From: Fibrobacter succinogenes
GTDB taxonomy: Bacteria; Fibrobacterota; Fibrobacteria; Fibrobacterales; Fibrobacteraceae
NCBI GenBank assembly: GCA_902771595.1
Contig: CACXXH010000006.1
Location: forward strand, 1 to 52,205
Reading direction: 5' to 3'
Length of the DNA: 52,205 nt
The notes under the pieces: generated by a model
What the model was told of the DNA's origin: nothing
The model's database searches: none
What the model saw: the letters and a program-made list of their open reading frames with translations, nothing else
In this document: positions 24,961 through 32,915 of the stretch, piece after piece
How positions within the stretch are numbered: the first letter of the stretch is position 1
Layout: every line of letters begins with the position of its first letter
Position numbers and translations under genes: made by a program

Positions 24961-26847
24961 AGCGTACCGCACGAAGGCGAACCGCTTGCTGTCGGGGGCC
25001 CAGGAGTTCACGTTGATGGTTCCCTGGCCGCCGAAAAGTTTCAGGATAGTGCGCGGTTGGCTCCAACCGGTTTCGTCGTTGCCGGTCATCAGGCGTAATT
25101 CCACGTTCTTGTTGGGCACGTGTTCGCCGGGGCGCACGTCGCGCTCGTGGTAGGCGAGCATCACGACTTTCGTGCGGTCGGGCGAAATGTGCGGGAACCA
25201 GGTGTTCCAATGAGCGTCGAACGTCATCTGCGTCTGCTCGGAACCGTCGGCCCTCATGCGCCATGCCTGCATGCGGCCCGTGCGCACCGAGTTGAACCAG
25301 ATGTATTCTCCGTCGCAGTCGTATTCCGGGCCGTCATTCAATCCGAATGCGGTCGTAAGCTGCTTCTCGTTTCCGCCTACGGCGGGGATGGTGTAGACGT
25401 CGTATTCTCCGTTGCGTTCGGCGCAGTACGCGAGTGTCATGCCGTCTGCCGTGATGCCGTGGAGGTAGCTCGGGGCGAGCGGCGTTATGAGTTCCGGCAT
25501 GCGACCGTCGAAGAAAATCTTGTAAATGCGCGAAAGCCCGTCTTCCCTGGTGTGGTGGCTTACATAGAGGCCCGAACCGTCCGGGTCGAGAACGTGGTCG
25601 TTGTTGCAGTTGTCGACGAAGTGGCTTGGCACCTCGGCTACCGCGCCTGTCGCGATTTCGATTTTGTAGATGCGGCCTTCGCTATTGTAAGTGAGGAACT
25701 TCCCGTCGGCGCTCCAGTTGGGCGCCTCGATGACCCTGTCGAATTCCTTGAGCAGTTTTGATTCACCGGTTTCGATGTCAAAAATTTCGAGGAACGACTT
25801 GTCGCCGGAGCGGTCCCACACCTGGGCGGGAGAGAGCTCGAAGGGGAAGCTCACGCCCCATGCGGCCCGGAGGCCATCCATCTGCGTCATTATCTGCATG
25901 GTCTTCGCGTGCGGCATTTCGGGGCATTCCTTGAGTCCCTTCTCGAGGGCGGCCTTGCAGCCGAGTACTTCGTATTCGTAGCAGTTCTCGATGCAGGGCG
26001 GCTTCACGGATTCCATAAGCGTTCCGGCGACATCGAACAGCTGGATTTCCACCATGTCGTTGAGGTTCTGCACGCGGATAAAGCCCTCGGTTCCGTAGAT
26101 TACGCCTTCGTTCTTGAGCGGTGACACCATCGAGGTCTTGAGGTGAGCGACTTGCCCGTTGGCATACTCCAAATCGATCCAGTCCGTCGCATCCACGCCC
26201 GTATGGAACTTGACGCACCTGGTATTCGTCTGCACGATGTGATTCGCAATGCCGCCGATTTCTTCGTCCGTCAAGAAGATGTCCGCAAACGTCAGGCTGT
26301 AAATTCCCAGGTCGAGCAGCGCGCCGCCCGCAAGGGCGGGGTTCTTCAAGCGTTCGATATGCGAAAGCGGCATGGAGAAGTCCGCCTCCACGCTTTCGAC
26401 CATGCCGATTTTCCTGGCGGCAATCCAGTCTTTCACCATCTGCACCGCAGGCAAGAACCGGGTCCACATCGCCTCGCTCAGGAACACGCCTTTCTCTTCG
26501 GCGAGCGCAACCACTTCCGATGCCATCAGCGCGTTTGCGGTGAAAGCCTTTTCTACGAGCAGGTTCTTATTGTGTTTTAGACAAAGTAATGCGTTGCTGT
26601 AGTGTTCGGAATGCGGAGTCGCGATGTAGATCAAGTCTACATCCGGGTCTTGTGCGAGTTCCTCGTAACTGCCGTATGCGCGGTTGAACCCGTATTCGGC
26701 GGCGAACTTCTGTGCCTTCTCGAGCGAGCGTGACGCGACCGCGTACGCCTCTACGCCCATGCCGCTCTTTTCAAGTTTTTTGACTGCGGCGGCCATCTTA
26801 GTTGCGATATGGCCACACCCGAGAATTGCGAACTTTAAAACCTTCAT
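24952..26847 (-). CDS. Gfo/Idh/MocA dehydrogenase fused to a TolB-like beta-propeller
   Basis: 631 residues from the ATG at 26847 (AAGGAACC seven bases upstream; a longer frame starts at 26868). Residues 1-335 form a complete Gfo/Idh/MocA oxidoreductase: the NAD(P) loop FAILGCGHIATKMA, YIATPHSEHY, LLVEKAF with the catalytic-type Glu-Lys, and GGALLDLGIYSLTF. Residues from about 345 form a WD40/TolB-like propeller (PNWSADGKFLTYNSEGRIYK, SYLHGITADGMTLAYCAERN, NDGPEYDCDGEYIWFNSVRT, INVNSWAPDSKRFAFVRYA). I know both halves as separate proteins; one chain with both is unusual. No signal peptide is seen, so it is probably cytoplasmic. It diverges from scpA. Confidence 0.85.
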   Translation of the reverse strand: MKVLKFAILGCGHIATKMAAAVKKLEKSGMGVEAYAVASRSLEKAQKFAAEYGFNRAYGSYEELAQDPDVDLIYIATPHSEHYSNALLCLKHNKNLLVEKAFTANALMASEVVALAEEKGVFLSEAMWTRFLPAVQMVKDWIAARKIGMVESVEADFSMPLSHIERLKNPALAGGALLDLGIYSLTFADIFLTDEEIGGIANHIVQTNTRCVKFHTGVDATDWIDLEYANGQVAHLKTSMVSPLKNEGVIYGTEGFIRVQNLNDMVEIQLFDVAGTLMESVKPPCIENCYEYEVLGCKAALEKGLKECPEMPHAKTMQIMTQMDGLRAAWGVSFPFELSPAQVWDRSGDKSFLEIFDIETGESKLLKEFDRVIEAPNWSADGKFLTYNSEGRIYKIEIATGAVAEVPSHFVDNCNNDHVLDPDGSGLYVSHHTREDGLSRIYKIFFDGRMPELITPLAPSYLHGITADGMTLAYCAERNGEYDVYTIPAVGGNEKQLTTAFGLNDGPEYDCDGEYIWFNSVRTGRMQAWRMRADGSEQTQMTFDAHWNTWFPHISPDRTKVVMLAYHERDVRPGEHVPNKNVELRLMTGNDETGWSQPRTILKLFGGQGTINVNSWAPDSKRFAFVRYAKK

Positions 26848-26955
26848 TTCTGGTTCCTTTTTTTTCAAAACTACTTTTTTTGGGGCGCATTGGCGGCATT
26901 TCCTCCATATAATTGGACTCCAATGTAAACAGTTTATTTCTACATTTCGGTTCGG

Positions 26956-28434
26956 ATGACTGATATCGAAGAGTTGGAAGACTACGAGGTACGCATTGGT
27001 TCGTTCAATGGACCGATGGATTTGCTCGTGTACTTGGTCCAGAAGAAGGAAATGTCTTTGGACCAGATTCCCATTGCGGAAATCGCCGACGACTTCCTCG
27101 CCTGGGTCAACAAGATCGGGGTGACCGACCTTTCGAAGGCGGGCGACTTCCTCTATATGGCGAGCCGCCTGATGGCCCTCAAGGTGCAGGAACTTCTCCC
27201 TGCCGAGGAACGCGATCCCGAACTCGTCGAAGAATACAATGCCGACCGCGAAAAACTCATGCAGGAAATGCTCGAGTACCAGCGCTACAAGCAGGTCGCG
27301 GGCGGTTTGCAGGAAATGGAAGGCAAGAACTTCGGTACCTACAGCCGAGGCCGCCTCGAAAAGACGCAGACCGATGAGGATACCCTCGCCGATGCGAACA
27401 TCTGGCAGCTTTTCCGTGCCTACCAGAAGAGCCTCAAGACCAAGATTTCAGATACGGTCCACCATATCGAACTCGATTACGTGACCATCCAGGACCGCCA
27501 ACAGGCGATAAACAACTACCTGAGCGTGAACGGACGTGCGCTGTTCGAGGACTTGCTCGACAACGACAGCCACCCGATTGTCGCCGCCGTGACGTTCATG
27601 GCCCTCCTGGAAATGATAAAGACCGACGACGTGGTATTCCGCCAGAGCGAACTCTTCGGCCCCATCTGGATTTACCGCAAGAAGAACAATGCGGAATATG
27701 CCGACGAGATGGCGCGCGAGACGGTGTTCTTCTCGAAGGACCCGGATGTGAAACCCGGCCTCGTGGAAGAAATCCGCAATATGGCTTTGGCCCGCTCGCA
27801 GGCGGGCAGCGTGGGCGATATCGCCGCCGTGATGAAGGAAGCCGTGCTCTGGACTACGCGCGGCAGGGACGTGACCGAAGACGACCTGCAGGCCATGCTC
27901 GAAGGCCGCGAAGACTTGAGCGAAGTCCAGGAGAATCCGTTCGCCGAGATGATGCGCGAAGACGAAGCCGCCGAAGCGGCGATGTCGAACGCCCCGGCCG
28001 AGGCGGTACCTGGCGAAACCGCACCTGATGCCGCGCCGGCAGAATCGGCTGTGCCTGAATCCGCTCCGATGGAGTCTGCGCCGGCTGAAGCTCCGGCAGA
28101 AGCTGCCGCAGTTGCTGCTGAAACTGCGCCGGCAGAAAATGCGCAGCCCGAAGAGGCGATGCCTGAAGCGGTACCCGTCGAGGAACCCGCCGTTGAGGAG
28201 CCGACTCCTGCCGAAGAAACTGCTCCTGTTGAGGAATCTGTTTCTGATGAGAAATCTGTTCCAGCCGCAGAAAAGCAGATGAGCGACGAGGAGTTCGAAG
28301 AATTCATGAAGAAGGCCCAGGCGTTCTACTCTGGCCAGGCCGAGGAAGATTCCTCAAAAGAAAACATCGCCGAAGATTCCGGCGATGATGATGACGATTT
28401 CCCGTCTTTGGAAGTCCATTCCGGCGACGACTAG
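26956..28434 (+). CDS. scpA: Segregation and condensation protein A with long acidic tail
   Basis: 492 residues against about 250 in typical ScpA. The N-terminal domain begins YEVRIGSFNGPMDLLVYLVQ with the kleisin motif; LSKAGDFLYMASRLMALKVQELLP and the winged-helix end (VTFMALLEMIKTDDVVFRQ) complete the conserved core by about residue 240. The rest is an Ala/Pro/Glu-rich tail, about residues 330-492, ending in a run of Asp. ScpA bridges SMC heads in chromosome condensation. No scpB follows. The start lies 6 codons before the conserved region, without a strong ribosome site. Confidence 0.88.
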   Translation: MTDIEELEDYEVRIGSFNGPMDLLVYLVQKKEMSLDQIPIAEIADDFLAWVNKIGVTDLSKAGDFLYMASRLMALKVQELLPAEERDPELVEEYNADREKLMQEMLEYQRYKQVAGGLQEMEGKNFGTYSRGRLEKTQTDEDTLADANIWQLFRAYQKSLKTKISDTVHHIELDYVTIQDRQQAINNYLSVNGRALFEDLLDNDSHPIVAAVTFMALLEMIKTDDVVFRQSELFGPIWIYRKKNNAEYADEMARETVFFSKDPDVKPGLVEEIRNMALARSQAGSVGDIAAVMKEAVLWTTRGRDVTEDDLQAMLEGREDLSEVQENPFAEMMREDEAAEAAMSNAPAEAVPGETAPDAAPAESAVPESAPMESAPAEAPAEAAAVAAETAPAENAQPEEAMPEAVPVEEPAVEEPTPAEETAPVEESVSDEKSVPAAEKQMSDEEFEEFMKKAQAFYSGQAEEDSSKENIAEDSGDDDDDFPSLEVHSGDD

Positions 28435-28449
28435 GCCGCCCGAAACAAA

Positions 28450-28734
28450 CTAATCCCAGTTGATGCTTGGCGGAGGATCTTTCAGATCCTTGTTCTGCTT
28501 TGCCGCCTCGAATTTCTTTTCCAGAAGTTCCGCGCGGTTTTTCTGCGCTTCCTTCGCTGCCGCGAACTTCGCTTCCAAATCGGAGGAACGGGATTTCTGT
28601 TCTTTCAGGAAGTCGTCGAAGGACTTGACTTCCTTCTTGTATTCCTTGTGCGAAAGGACTTCGCCGGTATCGGCGTCCACCACAATTTCGCCCTTGCACA
28701 TGGGGCATTCGATGGTAAGGGTCCTGACGGCCAT
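28450..28734 (-). CDS. Small zinc-ribbon-like protein with coiled-coil tail
   Basis: 94 residues with AGGAGG seven bases before the ATG. The N-terminus LTIECPMCKGEIVVDADTGE has one CxxC pair and looks like half a zinc ribbon. Residues 30-85 are charged and helical (SDLEAKFAAAKEAQKNRAELL), and the end is PPPSINWD. The function is unknown. The gene starts 9 bases after the YugP-type protease gene, so the two probably form an operon. Confidence 0.75.
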   Translation of the reverse strand: MAVRTLTIECPMCKGEIVVDADTGEVLSHKEYKKEVKSFDDFLKEQKSRSSDLEAKFAAAKEAQKNRAELLEKKFEAAKQNKDLKDPPPSINWD

Positions 28735-28743
28735 GTGAACCTC

Positions 28744-29457
28744 CTAGTCCCTGCGCCCGCCGATAAGGCCTGCGCGGTATGCCCAGTAGAGCAACTGGAG
28801 GATCGAGCTGATGGCGGCTGCCACGTAGGTGAGGCCAGCGGCGAAGAGCACGCCCGAAACGGTATTGTATTCGCGACCCTGCGCCACCACGTCCATGCGG
28901 GCGAGCGCCTTCTTCGCGCGGCTGGAGGCGTCGAATTCAACGGGAACGGTCACGAGGGTGAAAATCGTAGTGAGGGCGAACAGGAGCACGCCGATGATGG
29001 CGACAGGCTGGCCGATAGCCTTCCCGAGGCCCATGAGCATGATGCCGATAATCACGAGCCACGGCCCGAGCGTGCTGCCCACGTTGGCGGCGGGAACGAT
29101 CATCGAACGCAGCCACATCGGGAAGTAACCCTGTGCGTGCTGGATGGCATGCCCCACTTCGTGTGCGGCGACACCCGCGGCGCTTGCGTTGCGCCCGTAG
29201 TAGACTTCCTTCGAGAGGTTGAGCGTCTTGTTCAGCGGGTTGTAGTGGTCCGAGAGGAATCCCTGGTGCATCAGGACCTTCACGTCGGTAATGCCCGCGT
29301 CCATGAGAATTGCCTTAGCCACGTCGGCTCCGGTGAGGCCGCTCGAAATGTTCACTTTCTGCCCGGCGTTGAAGCGGGTCTTGACGAGCAGGGAAACGCC
29401 ACCCGAGAGGGCGAGCGTCACGATGAGAATCATCATGTATAAAGGATCAAAGTACAT
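28744..29457 (-). CDS. YugP-type neutral zinc metallopeptidase (membrane)
   Basis: 237 residues. ATG 29457 is chosen because GAGGAAATACAG precedes it and the first membrane helix (MYFDPLYMMILIVTLALSGG) starts there. The zinc motif HEVGH lies in AAGVAAHEVGHAIQHAQGY near residue 115. Several membrane helices follow, with VPVEFDASSRAKKAL near 185, all typical of the YugP/Zn_peptidase_2 family. The substrate is unknown. Confidence 0.88.
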   Translation of the reverse strand: MYFDPLYMMILIVTLALSGGVSLLVKTRFNAGQKVNISSGLTGADVAKAILMDAGITDVKVLMHQGFLSDHYNPLNKTLNLSKEVYYGRNASAAGVAAHEVGHAIQHAQGYFPMWLRSMIVPAANVGSTLGPWLVIIGIMLMGLGKAIGQPVAIIGVLLFALTTIFTLVTVPVEFDASSRAKKALARMDVVAQGREYNTVSGVLFAAGLTYVAAAISSILQLLYWAYRAGLIGGRRD

Positions 29458-29502
29458 CTGTATTTCCTCGATAAGATATTTTACATCATAAATGTATAAA
29501 AA

Positions 29503-29533
29503 CAAAGCCGGAAAGGAAAGCATCCTATCCGGC
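29503..29533 (-). terminator. Intrinsic terminator of the exporter operon
   Basis: On the minus strand, GCCGGATAGG pairs with CCTTTCCGGC around ATGCTTT with one mismatch, followed by TTTGTTTTT. It closes the operon that starts with the first tolC-like gene. Confidence 0.7.
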
Positions 29534-29562
29534 GTATTCGCATTCCGTCACGAAAAGCCTAG

Positions 29563-30744
29563 TTACATGTCGCCCATGTCTATCTTCGCCTTGTCGCGGA
29601 TGTGAGTCAGCAAAAGTCCGATAACCAGGTATACGATAGCCTGGACGGCGAGCTTGTATAGCTTGGGCGCTACGTCGTAGATGTCGGCGCCCATCTGCTC
29701 GATGGAAAGCCAGGCGGGAACGGCGAACGTGCTCGGGAGTATGTACGAAATCGCCGCCATCCAGCGGGGCATCAGGTAGGTGGGCCAACTGAAGTTCGCG
29801 AGGAACAATACCGGGATGGACAAGTACAGGAACAACTGCATGCTTGTTTCGCGACGCAGGAATATCTGCGAGATGACCATACCGAAGTTGATGACGGAGG
29901 CGAGGAATACGATCGAGAAAACGACCATGGGCAAAAGCTCGCCACGACGCGGGAAGTCGAATATGTTATAGACGATGCAGTGGTAGAACAGGATAAAGGT
30001 GCAGTAGTGGACGAAGAAGGCCAGCGAACGACCGAAATAGCGGTATTCCGCAGTCTCGTTCTCGACGGGGCTATCGCGGAACTTCTTGCGGAAGCGCCTG
30101 TGGGCACGCGAGCCGCCCAGCACGCAGATGCCGATGATGAGCGACTGCTGCAGGATTACGACAAGTACGCTGGGCACCACATAGTTGGCGTAGCCGCCGG
30201 TACTGTTGAATAGCGTCTGGATGCTGATGGGGATGGGGTCGCGCATGGCAATCGCCTTTGCCGACGGGACCTTCTTTTCCAGGGCAATCTGCTTGACCTT
30301 GTTTGTTGCTCCCACTGTCAGCGCGCAGGTGGAGAACGCGGTGCCGATTGCGCCATGGAACATCACGTAGGCGCCGTGCGTAAAGATGTTTACCGTCACC
30401 TGGTGCTTGCCGCGGATATTCTTCTCCATGTCTTCGGGAATGACCATGAATCCGTAAATCTCGTCGCGGGCCATCGCCGCCTCGGCCTCTTGCATGTCGG
30501 TGTAAATCGATTTCACCTCGATCTGCTGCGCCGCCGACGCCATGCGGGTAAGGTCGCGGGACATGGCCGTATTGTCGAGGTCGACAACCGCCACGGGTAC
30601 CTTGGTCACCGTCTGGTGGATGTAAGGAACCGGATAGTAGAACGCGTAGATGACACCAGCCACTACGAGCAGGAGCACTGCGGCAGGGTCCGTGTAGATG
30701 AGCTTCCATTCGGCGAAGGCTACTTTCAGGAGGCGCTTTATCAT
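29563..30744 (-). CDS. ABC-2 type transporter permease (YhhJ-like), second subunit
   Basis: 393 residues. One N-terminal helix (AVLLLVVAGVIYAFYYPVPY) is followed by a ~140-residue extracytoplasmic domain (VPVAVVDLDNTAMSRDLTRM), then five C-terminal helices, as in ABC-2 permeases of the YhhJ group. Its ATG overlaps the stop of the upstream permease by 4 bases (ATGA). No ATPase gene follows before the terminator at 29503-29533. Confidence 0.85.
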   Translation of the reverse strand: MIKRLLKVAFAEWKLIYTDPAAVLLLVVAGVIYAFYYPVPYIHQTVTKVPVAVVDLDNTAMSRDLTRMASAAQQIEVKSIYTDMQEAEAAMARDEIYGFMVIPEDMEKNIRGKHQVTVNIFTHGAYVMFHGAIGTAFSTCALTVGATNKVKQIALEKKVPSAKAIAMRDPIPISIQTLFNSTGGYANYVVPSVLVVILQQSLIIGICVLGGSRAHRRFRKKFRDSPVENETAEYRYFGRSLAFFVHYCTFILFYHCIVYNIFDFPRRGELLPMVVFSIVFLASVINFGMVISQIFLRRETSMQLFLYLSIPVLFLANFSWPTYLMPRWMAAISYILPSTFAVPAWLSIEQMGADIYDVAPKLYKLAVQAIVYLVIGLLLTHIRDKAKIDMGDM

Positions 30745-31904
30745 GCTTGTGCCTCCAGTTTTGCGGCTTCTTCGCGCTTGGTTTCCAGGCGCACATGCTG
30801 CTTCCAGCGCATCGACATGAGGAACGCTCCGAGAATGTTCCAGAATATCGCCATCGCTATAAGGATTTCCATGCTATGCCATGTAGATGCCATATCCACA
30901 TCGCCAAGCATCATTGTCGACTGGATCATGAGCACGTGGGTGAGCGGCAAGATAAACGCGAAGCAGCGTACGGCAAAGGGCATCGCCATCACGGGGAAGG
31001 TCTGGCCGGCGAATGCGAAGGCCGGGCTTCCGATAATGCCCGCGGCACCGGTCGCTATTCTCATCAGGCCGAATACGCCCACAAATACGATACCCGCACC
31101 GGAGCACGCCGCGATCATGAACAATTGCGCTGCGGCCGTCATCACGAATTCTTCGAAAGAAAGCGGGGCTAGCAACCTGTGGCAGTAGGCGTAGCAGCCG
31201 AGGGATTCAAGCCAGAGGATGATGTTCATCGGGAACACGCTTGCAAACCAGAGCGTAAGCCTGGAACCGCCCGCATAGCCGATCATCTCCTTTACGCGGT
31301 GGTCGCGAAGCGGGTAAGATGCCACATACGCGCCGACAATCATCGCCGCAAGGTGGAAAATCGCCGTCACGAGCCCGAGAACGAGGAATCCTTGGTAATT
31401 GCTCTTCTGGTTTCCGACCGAATGGATCTGCACCTTCACGGGGTCTTCCATCTGGGCGGTAAACATCTCGCTACCCACCGCGGCCAGCACGGAACGAATT
31501 TCCTTGGTCGCGAACATGTTGGTGAGGTAGTTCTGCCCGCTGGAATACACGGGAATTACAGGAGCTTCCAGACGGAGCGCGCGCCGTTCCATATCGTTGG
31601 GGAACACGATAAACGCCTGGATTTCGCCCCGGATGACGGCATGCTCGCATTCGCCCATGTCGGCACACGCCATCTTTATATTGAGCACGGGGCTCGAACG
31701 CAGTTTCGATTCGAGCTTGTCGGCAAGCTGGCTGTTGTCTTGCTTGACAACCCCGATGGGCACGTGCTGCACGATTTCCGAGGAGAACATCCCCATCGTG
31801 AAAAGGGATACGCAGATAGGCAACACCGTAAGAATCATCCACAGCACGACGTTGTGGCTGAAGTAGATTTTACGGACGGTTTTTAAAAGGCCATTCAAAA
31901 CCAT
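30741..31904 (-). CDS. ABC-2 type transporter permease, first subunit
   Basis: 387 residues with the same layout as its partner: a first helix VVLWMILTVLPICVSLFTMG, an extracytoplasmic domain starting VPIGVVKQDNSQLADKLESK, then five or six helices (LVLGLVTAIFHLAAMIVGAY and others). The two permeases are paralogous and could form a heterodimer. It lies 12 bases after the HlyD-like gene. The product would move a substrate to the adaptor and TolC-like channel encoded upstream. Confidence 0.83.
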   Translation of the reverse strand: MVLNGLLKTVRKIYFSHNVVLWMILTVLPICVSLFTMGMFSSEIVQHVPIGVVKQDNSQLADKLESKLRSSPVLNIKMACADMGECEHAVIRGEIQAFIVFPNDMERRALRLEAPVIPVYSSGQNYLTNMFATKEIRSVLAAVGSEMFTAQMEDPVKVQIHSVGNQKSNYQGFLVLGLVTAIFHLAAMIVGAYVASYPLRDHRVKEMIGYAGGSRLTLWFASVFPMNIILWLESLGCYAYCHRLLAPLSFEEFVMTAAAQLFMIAACSGAGIVFVGVFGLMRIATGAAGIIGSPAFAFAGQTFPVMAMPFAVRCFAFILPLTHVLMIQSTMMLGDVDMASTWHSMEILIAMAIFWNILGAFLMSMRWKQHVRLETKREEAAKLEAQA

Positions 31905-31916
31905 GGCGCGACCGGG

Positions 31917-32915
31917 TTACTTGATGGAATCGACGGACAACAGGACGCTCATGCCGGGCCTGAGATTTTCGACCTTCTGCGAGGGGCGCAGGCGAACTTC
32001 GAATGTCTTGAGGTCGAAACCGCCGCTTTCCTTGCTGCTGCGCCAGGTGGCATAGTCGCCCACGGAGGCGATGTAGCTCACTTCCATTTCGACATCCTTG
32101 TCGAGCGCAGGAATGTGCATCGTAAACTTCTTGCCCTTGGAAACATTCTTGAGCATATCTTCGCGCAGGTGGAACACCGCCCAGGCATCGTTCAGGTCGG
32201 TCACCGCGATTACCGGCATGCCGGAACCGACGACTTCGCCTTCTTCGGCGAGCTTCAGGGAGACTTCGCCGCTGATGGGGCTACGGATCTTGGTTTCTTC
32301 GAGGTAGGCGTCCACTTCGGCGGTGGCGCCCTTGGCCTGGAGCACGAGGGCGTTTGCCGCTGCCTTGTCTTCGCTGCGGGCGCCGGCGACGGCCTGGTTG
32401 TACTGGGCCTTCGCCGCATCGGCGGCGGACTGGCTGGCCTTCATCTGGGTTTCGGCTTCGTCGCGCTTCTGGAGCGGGAGCACGCCTTCGTTAAAGAGTT
32501 TCTGCACGCGGTCGTAGGTGTTCTTCGCGAGCGTCGCCGCATCCTGAGCGCGGTCGGCCATCGCCTTGAGGGCGGTAATGTCTTCGCTGCGGGCACCGTT
32601 GCGGGCCTTGCTCGCCTGGGCGCGTGCTGCACCGAGGGCGCCCTGGGCCTGCATCTTCTTGGCTTCAATTTCCGGGCTGCTGATGATGGCGACGATGGAA
32701 TCCTTCATTACCATGTCGCCCTCGTGCACGAACAGGCGTTCGATGCGGCCGGGGACCTTCCCGGCCACGAGCACGCGCCGTGCTTCCATTTGGCCTTGCA
32801 AGAACTGCTCGCGGGGCGCCGTTGCGAACTTTTGCAACTCCATCACGCCCAAAATGACGAGCGCGACCAGCCCTGCGACAATGATAATTTTACCGAGTGT
32901 CTTAAGCACGTTCAT
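31917..32915 (-). CDS. HlyD-family periplasmic adaptor (YhiI-like)
   Basis: 332 residues. An N-terminal anchor helix (IIIVAGLVALVILGVMEL) is followed by lipoyl parts (VLVAGKVPGRIERLFVHEGD and TKIRSPISGEVSLKLAEEGE) that flank a long helical hairpin (about 75-205), in which GARSED occurs twice in repeated helices. Its start overlaps the tolC-like stop (TAATG), so the two are translationally coupled. It would link the permease pair to the outer-membrane channel. Confidence 0.88.
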   Translation of the reverse strand: MNVLKTLGKIIIVAGLVALVILGVMELQKFATAPREQFLQGQMEARRVLVAGKVPGRIERLFVHEGDMVMKDSIVAIISSPEIEAKKMQAQGALGAARAQASKARNGARSEDITALKAMADRAQDAATLAKNTYDRVQKLFNEGVLPLQKRDEAETQMKASQSAADAAKAQYNQAVAGARSEDKAAANALVLQAKGATAEVDAYLEETKIRSPISGEVSLKLAEEGEVVGSGMPVIAVTDLNDAWAVFHLREDMLKNVSKGKKFTMHIPALDKDVEMEVSYIASVGDYATWRSSKESGGFDLKTFEVRLRPSQKVENLRPGMSVLLSVDSIK

